45,771 bases of DNA from Chthoniobacterales bacterium (GCA_013815325.1 JACDGM010000024.1:1-45771); one strand, 5' to 3'; shown: positions 16,481-26,883, counted from the stretch's first letter. Notes: a model not told the origin generated them from the sequence alone. Made by a program: numbers and translations.

Positions 16481-17242
16481 TTATTCTTTCGTCTCTTCGG
16501 ACTTCTCTTCTTCTTCGCCTTCGCGTGTTTCTTCATCGGTAAGACCGAAGAGCGAAGTGACTGACTGGCGCACGCGGGAAGCTTTGTTCTGCTTCTCGAG
16601 CTGCGACTGGCACTCGACGGTGTAGCGGGCGAACGGAATCGCCTCGAGCCGCGCGTGCATGATCGGTTTGCCCGACATCTCGCATTTGCCGTAGCTCCCG
16701 ACCTCGATGCGCTTGAGCGCTTCGTCGATCTCATAAAGCGCGTCCTGTTCCTGAGACAAAAGGCTCAGCGCGAAATCGCGATCGTAAGCGTCGCTCCCGG
16801 CATCAGCCTGGTGCATCCCAAACGCCGAAGCTTCGCTTCCTTCAGCGCGCGCGCGCAACGTATCCTGCGCCACGCCGGCCATGGAATCGACCATCGCGTC
16901 GCGCAGTTGCAGGAGTCGCTCTCTCTGCGCACGAGTAAATGGATCGAGCCGGCGCTCTTTTCCCTTTACGTGATTGCCGATGATCTGTTCGGTCTCAGAA
17001 CCATTTTTGCCCTGCGCTTTTTTTCGCGGGTCGGTATGCGGCTTCACTGCGGCGGTCACAGGTTTTTTAGCGGGCTTGGAAGCGGCGGTGCGTTTCGGAG
17101 TGACCGCGGATTTGCTCTTTTTAGCTTTTGCAGCAAGCGCTTTTTTCTTCGCAGCAGGCGCTCTTTGTGGGGCGGCAGCTTTTTTCGCCGGCGCCTTTTT
17201 GGCGGGCTTTTTCGCAGAAGAAGTTTTCTTGGAACTGGCCAT
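16481..17242 (-). CDS. TraR/DksA-family protein with histone H1-like N-terminal tail
   Basis: A 253-residue protein. Residues 1-80 are a Lys/Ala/Pro-rich tail ('[15 protein letters not shown]' repeats) like histone H1 C-terminal tails. Residues about 95-215 are the DksA/TraR domain, a coiled coil ('[16 protein letters not shown]' to '[22 protein letters not shown]') followed by a reduced zinc-finger region, '[29 protein letters not shown]'. Two of the four zinc cysteines are missing. The C-terminus is acidic (EEEEKSEE). DksA-like proteins bind the RNA polymerase secondary channel. The basic tail suggests DNA or RNA binding as well. It is the first gene of an operon with rpmG and rpsR, which fits growth-rate control. 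Confidence 0.8.
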   Translation of the reverse strand: MASSKKTSSAKKPAKKAPAKKAAAPQRAPAAKKKALAAKAKKSKSAVTPKRTAASKPAKKPVTAAVKPHTDPRKKAQGKNGSETEQIIGNHVKGKERRLDPFTRAQRERLLQLRDAMVDSMAGVAQDTLRARAEGSEASAFGMHQADAGSDAYDRDFALSLLSQEQDALYEIDEALKRIEVGSYGKCEMSGKPIMHARLEAIPFARYTVECQSQLEKQNKASRVRQSVTSLFGLTDEETREGEEEEKSEETKE

Positions 17243-17380
17243 AAAGTTGGAGCGGACCGCCCGGCTTTTGAAGCTCTCCGGACAAAGGGGAGGCTTAATT
17301 AAGGGCAATTCAATTTTGGCGCAAGCGGTTTTGGACCGGATTTCGCGCCGCGATTCTCTCCCCGGAAAGACGCCTCTCGC

Positions 17381-18175
17381 CTACGAGCTGGCGCTGGAAT
17401 AATGCTGGAGCGCCCAGCGCCAGAAAGCCCGGCTGATGAGGGCGGCAATGGTCCCGGCGGCGATCAGGTGGAACATGAGCCAGGCCGGTTGGCCTAACGA
17501 CTTGATGAGCAGCCGCGTGGGGATATTGGCCACGATGATAACGGGAATGATCCAGCCAAAAATCCAACGGAAAACCTGCGGGAAGATTACGTCCGGATAG
17601 CGCGCGATATTGAGGAAATTGAAATAGCCGTAAACCAAACCCTGCGCGCGCACGATCCAGAAACTGACCGCGGCGAGGCTGAGCATGATCGAGTAATGGA
17701 TCGCGATTCCAAAGCCCAGGGCCAACACATACAGAGCGACGGCCAGGGGCCCCGGCGTGACGTGCAGCCTAACGAGCGCGAGCACGACCACCGCCACCCC
17801 AACGAGGGCGTTAACGATGCTGTCGAGGCCGAATTGTTTCGTGGAAACGACGAACTGGCTGTCCAAGGGCAGGACGAGCAGCGAGTCCAGCTTCCCCGTG
17901 CGCACAAGCTCGGGAATGTTCGCGATGTTGACGAAGAAAAATGCCTGAAAGAGCTGCGCGATGATTTGATGCGTGCCGACGAGCAGCACCACTTCCCATT
18001 TGGTCCAGTCCCCGATCCGATCGACCTGCCCGAAGATGATGCTGAAAAATAGAATCTGGCCGAGGAACCAAAGCACCTCCACGAGCATCCAAAGAAGGAA
18101 GTTCGCCTTGAAGCTCAGCTCGCGAATGAGCGAGTTGCGCAGCATGATCGAGTAAATTTCGAGGTAACGGCGCAC
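17381..18175 (-). CDS. ABC-2 type transporter permease (DUF990-like)
   Basis: A 264-residue membrane protein with six hydrophobic segments and the pattern of DUF990/ABC-2 permeases: 'MRRYLEIYSIMLRNSLIRELSFKANFL' at the N-terminus, 'VLLVGTHQIIAQLFQAFFFVNI' and 'VRTGKLDSLLVLPLDSQF' in the middle. The partner ATPase is not adjacent in the window. It is transcribed away from the MacA-like gene. The two share a 24-base (or 60-base, with the downstream start) divergent gap. The exported substrate is unknown. Two words at 17493 and 17768 encode SLG and VRL. Confidence 0.82.
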   Translation of the reverse strand: MRRYLEIYSIMLRNSLIRELSFKANFLLWMLVEVLWFLGQILFFSIIFGQVDRIGDWTKWEVVLLVGTHQIIAQLFQAFFFVNIANIPELVRTGKLDSLLVLPLDSQFVVSTKQFGLDSIVNALVGVAVVVLALVRLHVTPGPLAVALYVLALGFGIAIHYSIMLSLAAVSFWIVRAQGLVYGYFNFLNIARYPDVIFPQVFRWIFGWIIPVIIVANIPTRLLIKSLGQPAWLMFHLIAAGTIAALISRAFWRWALQHYSSASS

Positions 18176-18199
18176 GCCTGTTTTCTGTCATGCAAATGT

Positions 18200-19492
18200 A
18201 TGATCAGTCAAACGCGCCGCATGCGCCCCCTCAATATGCCTAAGGGAAAGCAGACAAGCACTGGCGCGGTTGACGGCCGTAGTGCTTCGGCCGATGCAAC
18301 GCCCAAGCCGATGAAACGTTTTCTCTCGATCGTCATCGGCCTCGCCGTCGTATTCCTCGCGGTCTGGTTGTTCCGGCGGGGCGAGGGAGGCGGTGAAGTT
18401 TATCGCACGGCAGCCGTCTCGCGCGGTCCGATCACGCAAGCGGTGACCGCGACTGGCACGCTCAACCCAGTCGTCAACGTGCAGGTCGGCAGTCAAATTT
18501 CCGGCAACGTTTCCAAACTCTATGTCGATTACAATTCCAGTGTGAAAGCCGGCCAGGTCATCGCCGAGATCGAGCCGGCCATTTTCAAAGCCGCGGTTAC
18601 GCAAGCGCAGGGGGACCTCGCCAGCGCGCAAGCAGGCCTGGAGCTGGCGCGGCTGAACGCGAAGCGCATGGAGGATTTGGTGAAAAAGCAAACCAGTTCA
18701 CAGTCGGAGCTCGACCAGGCCGACGCCACGCTTCATCAGGCGGAGGCCAACGTCATAATCAAACAAGGTGCCCTCGATCGGGCGAAGACCGACCTCGACC
18801 ATTGCACGATCACCTCACCAATCGACGGCACCGTTATCTCGCGTAGCGTCGATGTCGGCCAAACGGTCGCGGCGAGCTTGTCCGCGCCGGTTATTTTCAC
18901 CATTGCCAATGACCTGACGAAAATGCAGATCGACACCAACGTCGCGGAAGCTGATGTCGGTGTGATCGAGAAAGACCAGGCCGTTGATTTCACGGTGGAC
19001 GCGTTCCCGAATCGCACCTTCCACGGCAAAGTGGTGCAGGTGCGCAACGCGCCGACGACGGTGCAGAACGTCGTCAGCTACGACACCGTTATCGGCGTGA
19101 ATAACGCAGATCTGAAATTAAAACCGGGCATGACCGCGAACGTGTCGATCATCGTCGCGCAACGCGACAACGTCTTGAAGGTGGGCAACGCTGCTTTGCG
19201 CTTCCGTCCGGCGGAAGCCTCGCCGGCCCTAACGAGTGCCGGCCCATCTCCGCGCCAGTCGCACCGCGGAAAGTCGGGCGCGGCTTCACTTGAGAAAACC
19301 GTCTATCTCCTTCCGGCTGGATCGAGTGCGCCGAAACCCGTTAAAATCAAAACCGGAATCAGCGACGGCATCTACACGGAGGTGACCGAAGGGCTGAAAG
19401 AGGGAGATCAAGTCGTGACTGCTGCGATCGGCAAGGCAGCCGAACCGGCACAGGCTAACAACCCATTAGCTGGCGGGCAGCGCCGCCGCTAA
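18200..19492 (+). CDS. MacA-like periplasmic adaptor (HlyD/RND membrane-fusion family)
   Basis: A protein of up to 430 residues with an N-terminal membrane anchor ('[20 protein letters not shown]'), a lipoyl-like first half ('[32 protein letters not shown]'), a coiled-coil hairpin ('[36 protein letters not shown]') and the second lipoyl half ('[24 protein letters not shown]'). It links an inner-membrane MacB-type ABC pump to an outer-membrane channel. Starts at 18236 and 18311 are also possible, and no clear ribosome site decides. It is followed after 11 bases by the ATPase gene. A Ser/Ala-rich insertion (residues 338-360) is unusual. No TolC gene is in the window. Confidence 0.88.
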   Translation: MISQTRRMRPLNMPKGKQTSTGAVDGRSASADATPKPMKRFLSIVIGLAVVFLAVWLFRRGEGGGEVYRTAAVSRGPITQAVTATGTLNPVVNVQVGSQISGNVSKLYVDYNSSVKAGQVIAEIEPAIFKAAVTQAQGDLASAQAGLELARLNAKRMEDLVKKQTSSQSELDQADATLHQAEANVIIKQGALDRAKTDLDHCTITSPIDGTVISRSVDVGQTVAASLSAPVIFTIANDLTKMQIDTNVAEADVGVIEKDQAVDFTVDAFPNRTFHGKVVQVRNAPTTVQNVVSYDTVIGVNNADLKLKPGMTANVSIIVAQRDNVLKVGNAALRFRPAEASPALTSAGPSPRQSHRGKSGAASLEKTVYLLPAGSSAPKPVKIKTGISDGIYTEVTEGLKEGDQVVTAAIGKAAEPAQANNPLAGGQRRR

Positions 19493-19503
19493 GAGAGCGA
19501 GAG

Positions 19504-20229
19504 ATGGCGGATAAAGCTGTCGTTAGGCTGGAAGACGTTCATAAGACTTACCGGACGGGTGAAGTGGATGTCCACGCCGTGCGCGGCGTTTCGCTTGAGA
19601 TCGAGGCGGGCGAATTTGTCGCCTTCATGGGCGCGAGCGGCTCCGGCAAATCGACCTTGATGAACATCCTCGGCTGCCTCGATCGCCCTTCGCGCGGCCG
19701 TTATCTCCTCGACGGCATCGACGTCTCCGGCCTCGCGCGCGATCAATTGGCCGACATCCGCAACCACAAACTCGGTTTCGTTTTCCAAAGCTTTAATCTC
19801 CTCGCGCGCACGTCGGCGCGGGAAAATGTCGAGCTTCCGCTGCTCTACGGCGCCCATCGCCTAACGAACATGGAACTGACGGCGCGGGCTAACGATGTGC
19901 TCGCGGCCGTCGGCTTGGCCGGTCGCGAAGATCATCATCCGAGCCAGCTCTCCGGCGGGCAACAGCAGCGTGTGGCGATTGCGCGCGCGCTCATCAACGA
20001 ACCGGAAGTCGTTCTTGCGGATGAGCCGACGGGCAACCTCGACAGCCGCACGAGCGTCGAGATCATGGGCATTTTCCAGGAGCTGAATGAGCGCGGGATC
20101 ACCATCATCATGGTGACGCACGAAGCGGACATCGCATCTTATGCGCGGCGCAACATCGTGATGCGCGACGGCCTTGTGCAAAGCGACGAGATGATTTTGC
20201 GGAGAAGCCTCGCCGCGGAGGTCGCATGA
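19504..20229 (+). CDS. MacB-type ABC transporter ATPase
   Basis: A 241-residue ATP-binding subunit with Walker A 'GASGSGKST' at 43-51, Q-loop 'FVFQSFNLL', signature 'LSGGQQQR' at 149-156, Walker B 'VVLADE' with the catalytic Glu at 174, and the switch His in 'VTHE'. This is the LolD/MacB group. It energises the permease encoded 425 bases downstream and works with the upstream adaptor. Two repeated words encode VRL (19520) and LTN (19860). Confidence 0.93.
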   Translation: MADKAVVRLEDVHKTYRTGEVDVHAVRGVSLEIEAGEFVAFMGASGSGKSTLMNILGCLDRPSRGRYLLDGIDVSGLARDQLADIRNHKLGFVFQSFNLLARTSARENVELPLLYGAHRLTNMELTARANDVLAAVGLAGREDHHPSQLSGGQQQRVAIARALINEPEVVLADEPTGNLDSRTSVEIMGIFQELNERGITIIMVTHEADIASYARRNIVMRDGLVQSDEMILRRSLAAEVA

Positions 20230-20237
20230 CCGTCCGC

Positions 20238-20471
20238 TTATTTCCTCCGCCGGCTGCGCGATTTCCGCCCGCCCGGCACGCGCGTGATATTTCTTGTCGC
20301 CACGATCTCGCGCTTCACTTCATCGGAGAAGATATAGAGGTGATCGTTGCCCGGAGTGATGAAACAATAGTCGGGATGTTTGACGTAGAGCCTCTTGCCG
20401 TCAGAAGTCACAACGCTATAGGGCTCAAACGGCGTCGCGGTCTGCAACTCGCGAATCTCATCCGCAATCAT
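20238..20471 (-). CDS. Small conserved-looking protein, antisense between the two MacB genes
   Basis: A 77-residue protein on the minus strand opening 'MIADEIRELQTATPFEPYSVV' and continuing 'SDGKRLYVKHPDYCFITPGNDHLYIFSDE', then a basic Arg/Lys tail. It looks like a short beta-rich protein of the kind annotated hypothetical in Verrucomicrobiota. An AGGA lies just upstream of the ATG at 20471. A longer start at 20486 uses an ATG inside the MITE terminal repeat and is probably accidental. It ends eight bases after the ATPase stop and faces the operon, so it is an insertion relative to a standard MacAB arrangement. Function unknown. Confidence 0.55.
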   Translation of the reverse strand: MIADEIRELQTATPFEPYSVVTSDGKRLYVKHPDYCFITPGNDHLYIFSDEVKREIVATRNITRVPGGRKSRSRRRK

Positions 20472-20478
20472 GTTCCTA

Positions 20479-20611
20479 AAAGCCATCTCATAAATGTGCC
20501 GCGAAGCGTGTCATCCCGAGCGCAGCGAGGGACCTCACGGGCCATCTCGGGGTTATCCGGGAGGTTCTTCGCTGCGCTCAGAATGACCATCCTATTGTTG
20601 ATGGCTTCTAC
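20479..20611 (+). mobile_element. MITE copy B (SSRAQRG-type element)
   Basis: About 133 bases, flanked by GAAGCCATC-type inverted repeats (AAGCCATCTCATAAATG at the left, GTTGATGGCTTCT at the right). The core GTGTCATCCCGAGCGCAGCG and CGCTGCGCTCAGAATGAC are the hairpin arms. It sits 5' of the antisense small gene and 44 bases upstream of the permease gene. It is non-autonomous, with no gene inside. Confidence 0.8.
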
Positions 20612-20654
20612 GGCGCAATCGATCACGCCGGGCAATGCAGCGAGTTGAGCGACG

Positions 20655-21872
<1,218 letters not shown>

Positions 21873-22010
21873 CATCCTTTTCTTGTTAGGCGTTGGCGGA
21901 AAGAAGTTTAATATCATTGATCACTTGGCCGTCGCGGGTCTCTTTCAATTGCGCGGCCGGCAACTGGGCGACCGCGACTCGTATCACCTGGCGTTACAGT
22001 CGCCGGAGGC

Positions 22011-23195
22011 GTGGAGCCACGAACAAAAGCGTCGCCAGATCAATGCGGCCTCTGCGCATGCATAGCGCGTATTGTTGGCGTGCCGATTACCGCTCGCAGA
22101 TTGCGCCAGGAAAAAAACAAAATCGCGGATTTGGAAATCATCACCGATCCTGAGGAGGTGGCGGAGGAAGCAGGCCTGCGCTACGTCAGCGACGATCAGC
22201 CGGGTTACTCGCGCAAACCGTGCGGGAAAAAATTCGCCTATTTCGATACGCAGGGAAACGAAATTAAAGACGAGACGCGCATCCTGCGTTTAAACCGTCT
22301 GGCGATCCCGCCCGCCTACCAGGACGTCTGGATTTGCCCGTCGCCCGAGGGCCATCTCCAAGCGACCGGCCGCGACGATCGCGGGCGCAAACAATACCGC
22401 TACCACGAGCGCTGGCGGACGCAGCGCGACGAAAACAAATACGAGAAGATGATCGTCTTCGGCCAGGCGCTGCCGAAAATCCGGCGCCGGATCGACCGCG
22501 ATCTCAAGCGGCGTGGCCTCCCGCGCGAGAAGGTGCTCGCGACTGTCGTCCAGCTTCTGGAGAAGACGTTTATCCGCATCGGGAACGAAGAATACGCGAA
22601 GGAAAACAAATCGTTTGGCCTAACGACGATGCGCGGCCGGCATGTCGATGTGAAAGGCGAAAATTTGCGCTTTCATTTTCGCGGCAAGAGCGGGATCGAG
22701 CACGACATCGATGTCAACGATCGCCGAGTCGCGAAGATCGTTAAGAAAATGCAAGAGCTGCCCGGTCAGGAAGTCTTCCAATATCTGGATGACGCCGGCG
22801 AGAAACATCACGTCACCTCCGATGACGTCAATGCATACCTGCGTGAGATCACAGGAGAAGAGTTTACCGCGAAAGATTTCCGCACCTGGGCGGGCACGGT
22901 GATGGCGGCGATGGCGTTGCAATCGCAGGAGCTTTTTGAAAATAACTCGCAGGCGAAGAAGAACGTGAAAGCTGCGATCAGCGCGGTCGCAAAGATGCTC
23001 GGGAACACGCCGACGGTTTGCCGCAAGTGCTACGTGCATCCGGCAGTGCTGGAGACTTATCTCGACGGCAGCCTCATCGAAGGCCTGAGGAAGCAGACGG
23101 AGAAAACGCTGGCGGATTCCTTTGAGAACCTGCGCTCGGAAGAAGCGGCGGTGCTGGCGTTTTTGCGGGAGCGGCTGGAGCAGAAAGTAGGATGA
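22011..23195 (+). CDS. DNA topoisomerase IB (poxvirus/bacterial type)
   Basis: Up to 394 residues. Motifs: the N-terminal domain 'IPPAYQDVWICPSPEGHLQATGRDDRGRKQYRYHERW' with catalytic Arg and Lys residues, 'FIRIGNEEYAKENKSFGLTTMRGRHV' (second active-site Arg region), 'DFRTWAGT', and the active-site Tyr in 'CRKCYVHPAVLETY' (residue 341 from the longest start). It relaxes supercoils through a 3'-phosphotyrosine. The start is unclear: the first 20 or so residues from 22011 look unconserved, and GTG at 22080 is an alternative. The word at 22619 encodes LTT next to the catalytic region. Confidence 0.92.
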   Translation: MEPRTKASPDQCGLCACIARIVGVPITARRLRQEKNKIADLEIITDPEEVAEEAGLRYVSDDQPGYSRKPCGKKFAYFDTQGNEIKDETRILRLNRLAIPPAYQDVWICPSPEGHLQATGRDDRGRKQYRYHERWRTQRDENKYEKMIVFGQALPKIRRRIDRDLKRRGLPREKVLATVVQLLEKTFIRIGNEEYAKENKSFGLTTMRGRHVDVKGENLRFHFRGKSGIEHDIDVNDRRVAKIVKKMQELPGQEVFQYLDDAGEKHHVTSDDVNAYLREITGEEFTAKDFRTWAGTVMAAMALQSQELFENNSQAKKNVKAAISAVAKMLGNTPTVCRKCYVHPAVLETYLDGSLIEGLRKQTEKTLADSFENLRSEEAAVLAFLRERLEQKVG

Positions 23196-23320
23196 AGCTG
23201 GCGGGCTACGCCGTGACGGGCCAACATGTTCGGTCTCGCAGTGCGGCGTGATCGCACGACGGTGGCGAAAGGTCGCGGATGTTGATTGACTTGGCGCCTC
23301 ACGCGCGGCTCAATCGCGCC

Positions 23321-23815
23321 ATGGACAAGCCGTTTCAGATCCGTTTTGCCGCGCGCGCGGACGTCGCCACGATTCTCGCCTTGATCCACGAGCTGGCCGA
23401 ATACGAGCGTGCACCTAACGAAGTCGTTGCCACGGAAGAAGGCTTGGGAGAAGCGCTCTTTGGCGAGCACCCGGCGGCCGAGGTCTTACTCGGGGAGGAA
23501 GCAGGCGAAGCGGTTTGTTTCGCTCTATACTTCCATAATTTTTCCACTTGGATGGGCCGGCGCGGAGTTTATCTCGAAGACCTTTTCGTTAGGCCGGAAG
23601 TGCGCGGCAAGGGCTACGGCCGCGCCTTGCTTGTCCGCCTCGCGCAAATTGCGCGGGAGCGCAATTGCGGCCGGATGGAATGGGCGGTGCTCGATTGGAA
23701 TGAGCCGGCCATTGAGTTTTATCGCAAGCTCGGGGCCATGCCTAACGACGACTGGACGATCTTCCGCCTCAGGCAAGACGGGATCGCCGACCTGGCGAAA
23801 AACGGCAACTCCTGA
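23321..23815 (+). CDS. GNAT-family N-acetyltransferase
   Basis: A 164-residue acetyltransferase. The acetyl-CoA pocket 'VRPEVRGKGYGRALLVRLAQIA' and the C-terminal 'AVLDWNEPAIEFYRKLGAMPNDDWTIFRL' match the spermidine/diamine acetyltransferase-like subgroup ('YLEDLFV' strand before the loop). The start at 23321 (MDKPFQIRFA) was chosen because the residues upstream look unconserved. The acceptor is unknown. Three copies of the repeated word lie in this short gene (23414, 23586, 23741), one of the highest densities in the window, encoding PNE, VRP and PND. Confidence 0.88.
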   Translation: MDKPFQIRFAARADVATILALIHELAEYERAPNEVVATEEGLGEALFGEHPAAEVLLGEEAGEAVCFALYFHNFSTWMGRRGVYLEDLFVRPEVRGKGYGRALLVRLAQIARERNCGRMEWAVLDWNEPAIEFYRKLGAMPNDDWTIFRLRQDGIADLAKNGNS

Positions 23816-23889
23816 AGCGCCGCGCGGAGAGTCGGGCTTCTTCCTCGCCACCATGGAAATCGTGGGGACGTGAGGAGTACCTATTAGCT

Positions 23890-23932
23890 TCTCGGGCCGG
23901 CCGAGTCAGGCTCGAAGCCTGACCTGCAAGGC
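23890..23932. repeat. GTCAGGC-type hairpin repeat, single unit
   Basis: GGCCGAGTCAGGCT-CGAA-GCCTGACCTGC forms a strong stem-loop between convergent GNAT and folC. It matches the design of the units at 15984 and 25213 and could serve as a bidirectional terminator (inference). Confidence 0.6.
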
Positions 23933-23976
23933 GGCCGATCCGAATCTAGCGGCGGTCTCTCATTCTTGCAGGTTCG

Positions 23977-25206
23977 TTACTGAAGGCATTCTTCGAAGGC
24001 CGCCAGTTCGCCGCGTAAGTGGGCGAGGGCTTCACCGGCGAAGTGGAGCGAGCCGGTGATAAGAATCGGATCAGCGTAAGATTGCGCTTCCTGCCAGGCT
24101 GCGGCGAAGGAGGAGAGGATAACAGTCGGAATAGCCGGAAAATGGCCTTTTATCGTTAGGCGAAGCATTTCCGGCGGGAGGGCGCGCTCGCTGCGGATCG
24201 CCGGCAGGGTCACTCGTCGGATGATAGGGCCAAGCGCAGCGCAAAGACCGGGGGCGTCTTTGTCGTTGAGGGTCGCGAGAATGACTGTCGCGCTCTGCTC
24301 GCCGAAGACTTCCTGCCAGGTCTGCGCCAGGCTGCGCGCACCAGCGGGATTGTGCGCGCCATCGATGACGGTGCGCTCGCCCCAGCGTTGAAAGCGAGCC
24401 GGCCAGCGGACCGTGGCGAGTCCTTGTTTCAGGTTTGCCGGGTCCAGCGCGATTCCAGCTGCGCTTAGGGCGGCCACTGCGAGGGAGGCATTTCGTTTTT
24501 GATGGGTGCCGGCCAAGGCTACGGGAAATTGCTCGAACGGCTGACTAACGAACCTAAGTGACGCGGTGCACTCGGCGGCACGGGCGCGGATGACGAGCGC
24601 GGCCTCTTCCGGCTGCGCGGCGGAGACGACCGGAATGTTCTCTTTGATGATGCCGGCCTTCTCTCCGGATATTTCCGTTAGGCTGTGGCCGAGCCATTTT
24701 TGATGATCGTAATCGATCGGGGTGAGGATGCTAACGATGGGTCGCGTGGCATTGGTCGAGTCGAGCCGGCCGCCCAGGCCGGTCTCGAGGATGACGATGT
24801 CGGCGCCGCTCTTGCGAAAGTGATCTAGGGCGAGGGCGGTGGTGATTTCGAAGAACGTCGGGGGCGGATTCCAGGCGGCCACGAGCTTCTTTATACTCGT
24901 CAGGCCATGAGCGACTTCCTCCTCGGAGATGAGCTCGCCGTTTACCTGGATGCGCTCGCGGAAACTAATAAGGTGGGGCGAAGTGAAGAGGGCGGTGCGA
25001 TATCCAGCCGCCCGGCAGATCGCATCGAGCATGGCGCAGACGGAGCCTTTGCCGTTGGTGCCGGCGACGTGGATGATGCGCTCATTAGGTCCCGGAACGC
25101 CGAGGGCGGTGAAAAGCTTCCGCGTGTTTTTGAGCCCGAGCTTGATTCCGAAACGCTGGGTGGCGAAGAGCCACGCGAGCGCTTCGCGGTAGGAGGTATG
25201 ACTCAT
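23977..25206 (-). CDS. folC: Folylpolyglutamate synthase / dihydrofolate synthase
   Basis: A 409-residue Mur-ligase-like enzyme. P-loop 'GTNGKGS' at 49-55, 'TSPHLISFRERIQVNG', 'LETGLGGRLDSTNA', 'LGHSLTEISGEKAGIIK', and the C-terminal 'RFQRWGERTVIDGAHNPAGA' are all family signatures. It adds glutamates to folate and may also make dihydrofolate. It is the last of a minus-strand run accD-folC with a 94-base gap holding a hairpin repeat. Word at 24153 encodes LTI. Confidence 0.94.
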   Translation of the reverse strand: MSHTSYREALAWLFATQRFGIKLGLKNTRKLFTALGVPGPNERIIHVAGTNGKGSVCAMLDAICRAAGYRTALFTSPHLISFRERIQVNGELISEEEVAHGLTSIKKLVAAWNPPPTFFEITTALALDHFRKSGADIVILETGLGGRLDSTNATRPIVSILTPIDYDHQKWLGHSLTEISGEKAGIIKENIPVVSAAQPEEAALVIRARAAECTASLRFVSQPFEQFPVALAGTHQKRNASLAVAALSAAGIALDPANLKQGLATVRWPARFQRWGERTVIDGAHNPAGARSLAQTWQEVFGEQSATVILATLNDKDAPGLCAALGPIIRRVTLPAIRSERALPPEMLRLTIKGHFPAIPTVILSSFAAAWQEAQSYADPILITGSLHFAGEALAHLRGELAAFEECLQ

Positions 25207-25212
25207 GGTTCT

Positions 25213-25250
25213 TGCGCCGGCCGAGTCAGGCAGGATGCCTAACTTCCGCC
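25213..25250. repeat. GTCAGGC-type hairpin repeat between folC and accD
   Basis: GGCCGAGTCAGGC-AGGAT-GCCTAACTTCCG, the third unit of the family. It lies between two minus-strand genes, so here it is not between convergent genes. Confidence 0.5.
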
Positions 25251-25300
25251 GTCAGCTTGATGAGCGCGGTCAAGTCTTTGATCTCGCCAGGCGTTCCTCT

Positions 25301-26146
25301 TTAATGCGTTCCCGCGAAGTAGGCGAGCAGTTGCGCGAGCTGCGCGCGCATTGCCTTGCGGTGCACGATGAGATCGATCAAGCCATGTTCCTCGAGGAAC
25401 TCCGCAGTCTGAAAACGCTCGGGCAAATCCTGGTGGGTCGTCTCTTTGATGACGCGCGGGCCGGCAAAACCGACCATCGCTTTGGGCTCGGCAATGATGA
25501 CGTCGCCTAACGAGGCAAAGCTGGCCATGACTCCCGCGGTGGTGGGGTTGGTAAGGACGGAGATAAAAGGGAGGTTCTCACACGCGTGCAGGGCGAGAGC
25601 GCCGCTGGTCTTTGCCATTTGCATAAGACTAAGCATCCCTTCATACATGCGCGCACCGCCGGAGGCGGAGATGATGATGACCCCGCAACGGCTGGCTGTG
25701 CCGTATTCGATGACCCGGGTGATGCGCTCGCCCACGACTGAGCCCATGGTGGCAGCGAGGAAGCTAAAGTCCATGACCGCGATCGCTACTTTGTAGCCTT
25801 CGATGAGTCCATGCCCGCTTAGGACGGCGTCGACCAGGCCGGTCCTCTCCTGGTATTTGCGCAGGCGATCTTTGTAGCTCGCCATCCCTTGGAATTCCAA
25901 GGTGTCGATGGAGGCGAGGCCGCTATCCAGCTCGACAAAACTGTCGGGATCGCAGAGATGCGCGATCCGCTCTTTGGCAGACTGGGTGAAATGGTAATCG
26001 CAGCGTGGGCAAACGCGGTCGTTCTCAGCCAGCTCGATCTCATGTACGACTTCGCCACAGCCGGGACATTTCTGCCAAAGGCCTTGGGGCATTTCGCGCT
26101 TTTTCTTGCTCTGGGCTTTGAGCGAAGGCTTTTTGAAGATGGCCAT
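25301..26146 (-). CDS. accD: Acetyl-CoA carboxylase carboxyltransferase subunit beta
   Basis: A 281-residue subunit with the N-terminal zinc ribbon (Cys27, Cys30, Cys46, Cys49) and the carboxyltransferase crotonase fold ('GSVVGERITRVIEYG', 'IIISASGGARMYEGMLSLMQMAKTS', 'GDVIIAEPKAMVGFAGPRVI'). With AccA it makes malonyl-CoA for fatty acid synthesis. ATG at 26146 gives MAIFKKPSLK. The longer frame upstream overlaps comF and was rejected. accA is not in the window. The SLG of 'FASLGDVII' is encoded by the word at 25506, inside a well-conserved motif. Confidence 0.96.
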   Translation of the reverse strand: MAIFKKPSLKAQSKKKREMPQGLWQKCPGCGEVVHEIELAENDRVCPRCDYHFTQSAKERIAHLCDPDSFVELDSGLASIDTLEFQGMASYKDRLRKYQERTGLVDAVLSGHGLIEGYKVAIAVMDFSFLAATMGSVVGERITRVIEYGTASRCGVIIISASGGARMYEGMLSLMQMAKTSGALALHACENLPFISVLTNPTTAGVMASFASLGDVIIAEPKAMVGFAGPRVIKETTHQDLPERFQTAEFLEEHGLIDLIVHRKAMRAQLAQLLAYFAGTH

Positions 26147-26154
26147 GGAAAAAG

Positions 26155-26883
26155 TTAGCCGCGCGCGGCGGTGGCTGCGTCCACGCGATGAGCGCCGGAT
26201 TTTTTCAGAACTCCGGCGCATTCGCTCAAGGTCGAGCCGGTTGTAAGGACGTCGTCGACGAGGAGCACGCGTAACTCTTGCACGTTGCTGCCGCGCCGTA
26301 AACGGAACGCCCCCGCCAGATTTTGCATCCGTTCATCGCGATCAAACTGCGTCTGCGTCGTCGTGTAACGGATACGCTGGAGAACCCGCCGCACCGGCAG
26401 AGAGCTGTGGCGTCCGAGTAAACGCGCGAGCATCTCCGCCTGGTTGAAGCCGCGTTCGCGTTGCCGCGCCGGGTGGAGAGGAACCGGCACGATGCAATCG
26501 AAGCGCCGGCCGAATAGGCGCGGGTCGGCGAGCGTTTCGCAAAGCCATTGGCCGAGAAGATGGCGCAAGTGAAGTTGTCCGCCGTATTTGAAGTCGTGCA
26601 TCACTTTGCGGACGACGCCGCGACTCCGATAAGCGGAGACGGCAGCGTCGAAGTGCAGGATGCGATCGTGGCAGTTTGCACAGATAAATGACTCCGTAAT
26701 CGCGCCGGCGAAGGGCTGCGAACAACGGTCGCAGAAAGGAGCGCGCAGCCGCGGCGCTTCATCCGCGCAAGCCGCACAGAGGTACTGACCCGATTCGACC
26801 GTCGCCGCACAGACCACACAGGAGGAAGGGTAGACCAGACTAACGAGTCCGCGAAATGGATTGCGGAGGGTGAGCGCGCGCAT
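26155..26883 (-). CDS. comF: ComF-family phosphoribosyltransferase-like protein
   Basis: A 242-residue protein: two zinc CxxC pairs (Cys22/25 with 36/39 and Cys51/54 with 68/71), then a phosphoribosyltransferase fold with the PRPP loop 'VLLVDDVLTTGST' at 207-219 and 'RGFNQAEMLARLLG'. ComF is needed for DNA uptake in Bacillus and Haemophilus, and homologues are kept in many species of unproven competence. It overlaps the upstream CPBP protease gene by 44 bases and ends eight bases before accD. Its presence makes natural transformation plausible but does not establish it. Confidence 0.85.
   Translation of the reverse strand: MRALTLRNPFRGLVSLVYPSSCVVCAATVESGQYLCAACADEAPRLRAPFCDRCSQPFAGAITESFICANCHDRILHFDAAVSAYRSRGVVRKVMHDFKYGGQLHLRHLLGQWLCETLADPRLFGRRFDCIVPVPLHPARQRERGFNQAEMLARLLGRHSSLPVRRVLQRIRYTTTQTQFDRDERMQNLAGAFRLRRGSNVQELRVLLVDDVLTTGSTLSECAGVLKKSGAHRVDAATAARG

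Noticed and set aside
16655..17302. Long open frame on the plus strand over the DksA-like gene
   Set aside because: Antisense to a well-supported gene. It is open because of the Lys/Ala-rich composition of the sense strand.
20226..20648. Plus-strand frame containing 'SSRAQRGTSRAISGLSGRF'
   Set aside because: This is the translation of MITE copy B; the same spurious peptide appears in copy C, so it is not a gene.
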